Shown in pieces: positions 61,104 through 64,000 of a stretch of 64,000 nt of DNA; the first letter of the stretch is position 1, and the number at the start of each line of letters is the position of its first letter. The position numbers were made by a program, and so were the translations under genes. The notes beneath the pieces are model-generated. The model was not told where the DNA came from and did no database searches. It saw only the letters and a program-made list of their open reading frames with translations. Location of the stretch: NCBI RefSeq assembly GCF_002243515.1, contig NZ_CP022657.1, forward strand, positions 402,001-466,000, written 5' to 3'. This DNA is from Tumebacillus algifaecis (GTDB lineage Bacteria > Bacillota > Bacilli > Tumebacillales > Tumebacillaceae).

Positions 61104-62162
61104 TTACGGTTGTTTGACCGAGATAACGTGATCGAACCATAAAGTATTCCATGCTAACCATACATTTACAGGGGTGGTGTCCCATGTATCATGCACAACT
61201 ACGTTATAGTGATACTTAAAATCATCAGTTGAGTAATATGATTCATAGCCAACTCCAGTCATCGCGTGATCTTTATAAGTCGGATGGCTCACGGTCGTCA
61301 CCCAGTCAGGTCGAGAGTTGGTCATCTCTGTTACATGTGAGCCGAAATTAGAATAGTGATCTGTGATTGTCGGATAGTATCCTCTGAGATTCCAGTATTG
61401 TTTCATACCGGAAATCATATTATATACAGTTGTTCCCCCCTCCGAATTAGTGTTCATGTACATAGCAAGATACTCGATTATGGTGTTTGGTTGGGTTGTA
61501 TCTTGGACGAGATTCGGATATCCGTTGTTATCCCAATACTTCACAATGTTGGCACCAGATGTCGGTGCACATCCTTTATACCATTGATAATCAGGAATAC
61601 CTGTAAGAGTCTTTGATTTATACTCTGTAATTGCTTCAGGAGTAATCTGGGAAGCTGAGAGCCTATTCACATTTTCCTTTGCAAGAGGCCCTTTCGACTT
61701 AAGTGTGTTTTTCTGGATCTTTTTCTTTAGATGGAGGTCTTCGAAGTGAGCATCGCCCACTTTTTTATAGTGCATCAGAGGTCCAACGTAAATGGCATCC
61801 TTCCCGTTAATTCCCACATAGGGGGTTGTGCCGGTTCGAGTAGACTCGATTACGCCGGAGGTTTGTGAGTATGCACTCACGATCATATAACCGCTGGGTC
61901 TATCGTTTACTGTGAGGGGAAAAAGGTAAGCAGATACATTCCCATCAAAGTCATACAGCACTTTACCCTCTTGAATCACTGCACTATCCCAGTCATCGGT
62001 ATCAGCGTGTTGTTTTTGAAGGTCCAGATATTCACTAGCTTGCTTTTGTGCTGTTGTGATCGAAACAACCGGGCTATCGGGGGTGGATGCAAAGATAGGA
62101 GTAGTGACTCCCGCCATCAAAAATGTACAAGCGACAAGACCTGCAAAAATGTTCTGTTTCAT
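61104..62162 (-). CDS. Secreted C39-like cysteine peptidase
   Basis: A 352-residue exported protein with signal peptide 1-26 (ending IFAS). Residues 35-130 look like a propeptide with a PepSY-like beta region. The catalytic domain (about 185-350) has the nucleophile motif CAPTSGANIVKYW (about 201), a His in DHAMTGVGYE (about 299) and an Asp in VVHDTWD (about 325), in C39/papain-like order, including a typical gap. No transporter gene is near, unlike bacteriocin C39 proteases. Being secreted and next to two pro-peptides, it could help process them, but this is speculation. AGGGG precedes the start. Confidence 0.8.
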   Translation of the reverse strand: MKQNIFAGLVACTFLMAGVTTPIFASTPDSPVVSITTAQKQASEYLDLQKQHADTDDWDSAVIQEGKVLYDFDGNVSAYLFPLTVNDRPSGYMIVSAYSQTSGVIESTRTGTTPYVGINGKDAIYVGPLMHYKKVGDAHFEDLHLKKKIQKNTLKSKGPLAKENVNRLSASQITPEAITEYKSKTLTGIPDYQWYKGCAPTSGANIVKYWDNNGYPNLVQDTTQPNTIIEYLAMYMNTNSEGGTTVYNMISGMKQYWNLRGYYPTITDHYSNFGSHVTEMTNSRPDWVTTVSHPTYKDHAMTGVGYESYYSTDDFKYHYNVVVHDTWDTTPVNVWLAWNTLWFDHVISVKQP

Positions 62163-62351
62163 GAGAAATTCCCCTCTCGTTTAAAAATAAAAATCGTATA
62201 AGATATGTAACAAATCTCTGCATGATGTTATATTACAACTATAAATAGATGATTGTCTACGTTAAATTATCCATTTTTTATCTTTATTGTGAAACATCCC
62301 CTGCGTTCAAACCGTCAAATATTGTAGGTACTTTTCCAATAAGGAGGACTG

Positions 62352-62705
62352 ATGATGATTTTGTTAAAGAAAAACATAATTTTCCTTGTATTAGCTCTTT
62401 GTTGTTTAGGTGTTATTTTGAGTGTGATTCTCAATAACGACTCGTCAAATGCCGAACAAAATGAAATCAAAGGCCCTTCAGTAACTCGTGATGTAGCTGT
62501 TCAAACAGCCAAAGATTTTTTTCAGCTTATCGAGGTAGAGAAGGTCGAACTTAGGCATCTCACAACGGAAGAATTAAAGCAAATGCCAATGGAGGCAAAA
62601 GATAAGACACCTATTTACTATATTGTTAAAGGTAAAGATCAAACAGGCTCGAAAGTTACAGTCTACGTCTCTTCAGATAACGAAAACCATCATTTTAAAA
62701 ATTGA
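62352..62705 (+). CDS. Small membrane-anchored or secreted protein
   Basis: A 117-residue protein with AAGGAGG before ATG 62352. One hydrophobic N-terminal helix (about 9-27) is followed by a short linker and a domain (about 45-115) that starts VTRDVAVQTAKDFFQLIEVE and ends with strands YYIVKGKDQTGSKVTVYVSS, a PepSY-like helix-strand layout. Composition is AT-richer than the core genes to the left, in keeping with this accessory end. Function unknown. Confidence 0.6.
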   Translation: MMILLKKNIIFLVLALCCLGVILSVILNNDSSNAEQNEIKGPSVTRDVAVQTAKDFFQLIEVEKVELRHLTTEELKQMPMEAKDKTPIYYIVKGKDQTGSKVTVYVSSDNENHHFKN

Positions 62706-62718
62706 GTGTTTTATAATA

Positions 62719-63360
62719 GCGCGACTTTGAATTTTAGAGTTTTAAAGAATTGCCTCGCAGATTGGCTAATAGCCTAACAGTAGAGACCTTAGGGTGGCGA
62801 TTATTAAAATGCAGCGAGCTTCTACGTGACATTTCCTCGGTTGCTAACGAAATCGTCCACTGTGGCGGGCCGAATCATAATCGGGTGAGTGGAGGGGCTT
62901 CGGCTTCCCCACTTATTTTTTGCATTGGTTAGGATTGACAGGGAGTGGATCGGAACCGTAACTATTCCAAGAGGGAGAGTATTTTCGAAGTGCTAATTAC
63001 CGTCTGAAGGGCTTTTTCCTAAAGCGAAGCCCCCCTGGAGACGGAGAAGAACGAGTTCACGGGAGGTATTCTAAATGATGTTTCGGGCGGGCCCGCGGGT
63101 CGAGGAGGTCAGCCACTTGAAGCTGACGAATATAGACTTCCGCTAAAATTAAATGAGGTGAAAGAGGAGTTGATGTGTCACGACACCGTGCAGACGACGA
63201 TGCGGTACGTGGAACCGTCTCAGGATGGCGATTGATGTTGTCAGGTGAATTGTCCGACCCGCGTCACACGATACAATGGAAAAACGCCGTCAGGTCTCTT
63301 CATCGCAAGGTTTTTCGCTTGCGAGAAGTTTTGGGAAGCCAACAAAATGTTACATTCTGA
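62719..63360 (+). mobile_element. Truncated group II intron-like element
   Basis: A gene-free but highly structured stretch begins GCGCGAC at 62719 (group II introns start GUGYG), contains several strong stems (for example the GGGGCTTCGGCTTCCCC region at 62893-62912 and GAAGGGCTT/AAGCCCCCC near 63012-63042) and leads after AGAGGAG into a short ORF like the N terminus of an intron-encoded reverse transcriptase. No domain V or VI is found, so the element seems cut off. The call rests on remembered patterns. Confidence 0.45.
63175..63360 (+). pseudogene. N-terminal fragment of a group II intron RT
   Basis: A 61-residue ORF, GTG start after AGAGGAG. Its C-terminal half, TIQWKNAVRSLHRKVFRLRE, resembles the conserved N-terminal domain of group II intron reverse transcriptases (INWKKA...VRSLRQRIFRAS). 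It ends in a stop where the RT-0 region should begin, and following sequence in other frames carries no RT motif, so the gene is truncated. Confidence 0.45.
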
Positions 63361-63438
63361 CATGCTGATATATTGGCGTGTTTTTTTGCATGCGGATGAG
63401 GAACAGGATGACACAGGTTTCTTTTTAATAATGGAATC

Positions 63439-63462
63439 CTTTTATTTATTGTATTATATAAG
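63439..63462 (+). promoter_or_regulatory. AT-rich element upstream of regulator 3
   Basis: CTTTTATTTATTGTA (63439-63453) and TATAAG (63457-63462) match the element before regulator 1 in 14 of 15 and 6 of 6 bases, at 80 bp from the start (84 bp there). Confidence 0.5.
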
Positions 63463-63518
63463 TAACGAATATGATAATATTACTGTTGTGAGACAATAGA
63501 TAAAGGGTGGTGGTCAAA

Positions 63519-64000
63519 TTGAATCACTCATATAAGGATATAGGACAAAGGGTAAAGGCATATAGATTAAACCGTGGTTTTTCGCAGGACGAATTGGCAG
63601 AAGGTATCTGCTCGCGTCAAACGATCAGTTTTCTGGAAAATGGTCAGCATCTGCCTTCTACTGAGTTCATGAAGAAAATCGCAGCAAAGCTAGGTATTTC
63701 ATTACATGAGATCATGGTTGACCAAGTAAATAATTTGGGTGCGAAAGTGCAACTCGACATCATCAAAGTTTACATCGAAACCGCTGACTACGTGAATGCG
63801 TATCCTTTGATCGAGGAATGTGAATGTCGTGATGACCTGCTTGAATACCAGCGGCGTGAGCTTGTTTTGTGTCGGGCTGAGTGCTTGATCCGGACAGGGA
63901 AGGCTGAAGAAGCGATCAAACTTCTCACTGATCAACAACAACGATTTGAAATGGAACGTGAGGCTGACGACCATTTCATGGCGACCCTGTATGATAAGTT
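63519..64000 (+). CDS. XRE/TPR (RRNPP-type) regulator 3, partial
   Basis: The first 160 codons of a regulator, cut by the window edge. TTG 63519 follows AAAGGGTGGTGG. The XRE domain (about 5-60) reads YRLNRGFSQDELAEGICSRQ then TISFLENGQ; TPR-like helices follow (LIKVYIETADYVNAYPLIEEC-type pairs, here starting DIIKVYIETADYVNAYPLIE, and RTGKAEEAIKLLTDQQQRFE). It shares the upstream AT-rich element with regulator 1. Whether a pro-peptide gene follows is outside the window. It is the closest receptor candidate for the orphan pro-peptides 2.7 kb to the left. Confidence 0.8.
   Translation, partial: MNHSYKDIGQRVKAYRLNRGFSQDELAEGICSRQTISFLENGQHLPSTEFMKKIAAKLGISLHEIMVDQVNNLGAKVQLDIIKVYIETADYVNAYPLIEECECRDDLLEYQRRELVLCRAECLIRTGKAEEAIKLLTDQQQRFEMEREADDHFMATLYDK

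Noticed and set aside
60742-61142. Two short plus-strand ORFs opposite the pro-peptide region
   Set aside because: No convincing ribosome site, no signal sequence and no family pattern. A frame ending at 60964 (with KKQHEQYSLMDAV) looks protein-like, but I could not identify it or find its beginning.
62750-62932. 60-codon ORF within the intron-like region
   Set aside because: It crosses strong RNA stems and a terminator-like hairpin and shows no codon preference or motif.

Overview
The window reads as chromosome of an aerobic, spore-forming, flagellated, S-layer-bearing Firmicute of the Bacillales, perhaps Tumebacillus or another Alicyclobacillaceae; the genus is a guess from recall. Support comes from the mbl-flhO-flhP-fabZ order, an alpha/beta-type small acid-soluble spore protein, a Spo0E-like phosphatase, DegS/DegU, S-layer homology (SLH) proteins with CsaB, and AGGAGG-type ribosome sites with frequent GTG and TTG starts. 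All function calls rest on motifs and remembered families; no searches were run.

Layout. 1-6.1 kb: cell shape (mbl), flagellar rod/hook proteins, a CDP-alcohol phosphatidyltransferase, fabZ, a small sigma factor divergent from a possible ComK-like regulator, and a YigZ/IMPACT protein. 6.2-25.2 kb: envelope region with an SLH protein, an O-antigen-ligase-like protein, a GT4 glycosyltransferase, the major S-layer gene behind a ~260-nt structured leader, a SLAP-type protein, a two-gene phage-tail-like module, a giant SLH protein, an S41 protease, a GT39-like transferase and a CPBP protease. 25.3-26.9 kb: an XRE/TPR regulator with an overlapping gene for a secreted pro-peptide carrying the duplicated segment SITTPI. 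26.9-32.3 kb: a five-gene operon resembling the polyprenyl-phospho-arabinose pathway (UbiA-type transferase, DprE1-like, DprE2-like) with a GT-C transferase and a flippase-like protein. 32.4-37.9 kb: Spo0E-like protein, CsaB, two LCP ligases flanking a TagA/WecG transferase, and a spore protein. 38-44.7 kb: metK with duplicated promoter sequence, a small zinc-ribbon protein, a YitT protein, a second XRE/TPR regulator, DegS/DegU. 44.7-49 kb: c-di-GMP module with a GEMM-I riboswitch, a 14-codon ORF, a chemoreceptor and a GGDEF-EAL protein. 49-58.3 kb: phosphate regulon (Pho box, pstSCAB-phoU, phoP-phoR) interrupted by recD2. 58.3-64 kb: accessory end with a DUF4287/DUF5655-like protein, a CRISPR array of 11 repeats without cas genes, two tandem pheromone-like pro-peptides (one with two copies of DRNGEPL), a secreted C39-like peptidase, a truncated group II intron-like element, and a third XRE/TPR regulator cut by the window edge.

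How the genes work together. Much of the window builds and decorates the cell surface: secondary polymer synthesis, ligation and pyruvylation (TagA/WecG, LCP, CsaB), SLH proteins anchored to that polymer, and a lipid-linked sugar pathway that may supply arabinose for surface glycosylation. Regulation is rich in signalling: three XRE/TPR regulators, two of them sharing an AT-rich upstream element, three candidate peptide signals, c-di-GMP sensing and turnover, DegSU and PhoPR. The strongest candidates for an undescribed system are the two-copy pro-peptides: one next to its probable receptor (25.3-26.7 kb), the other an orphan pair (60.5-60.8 kb).
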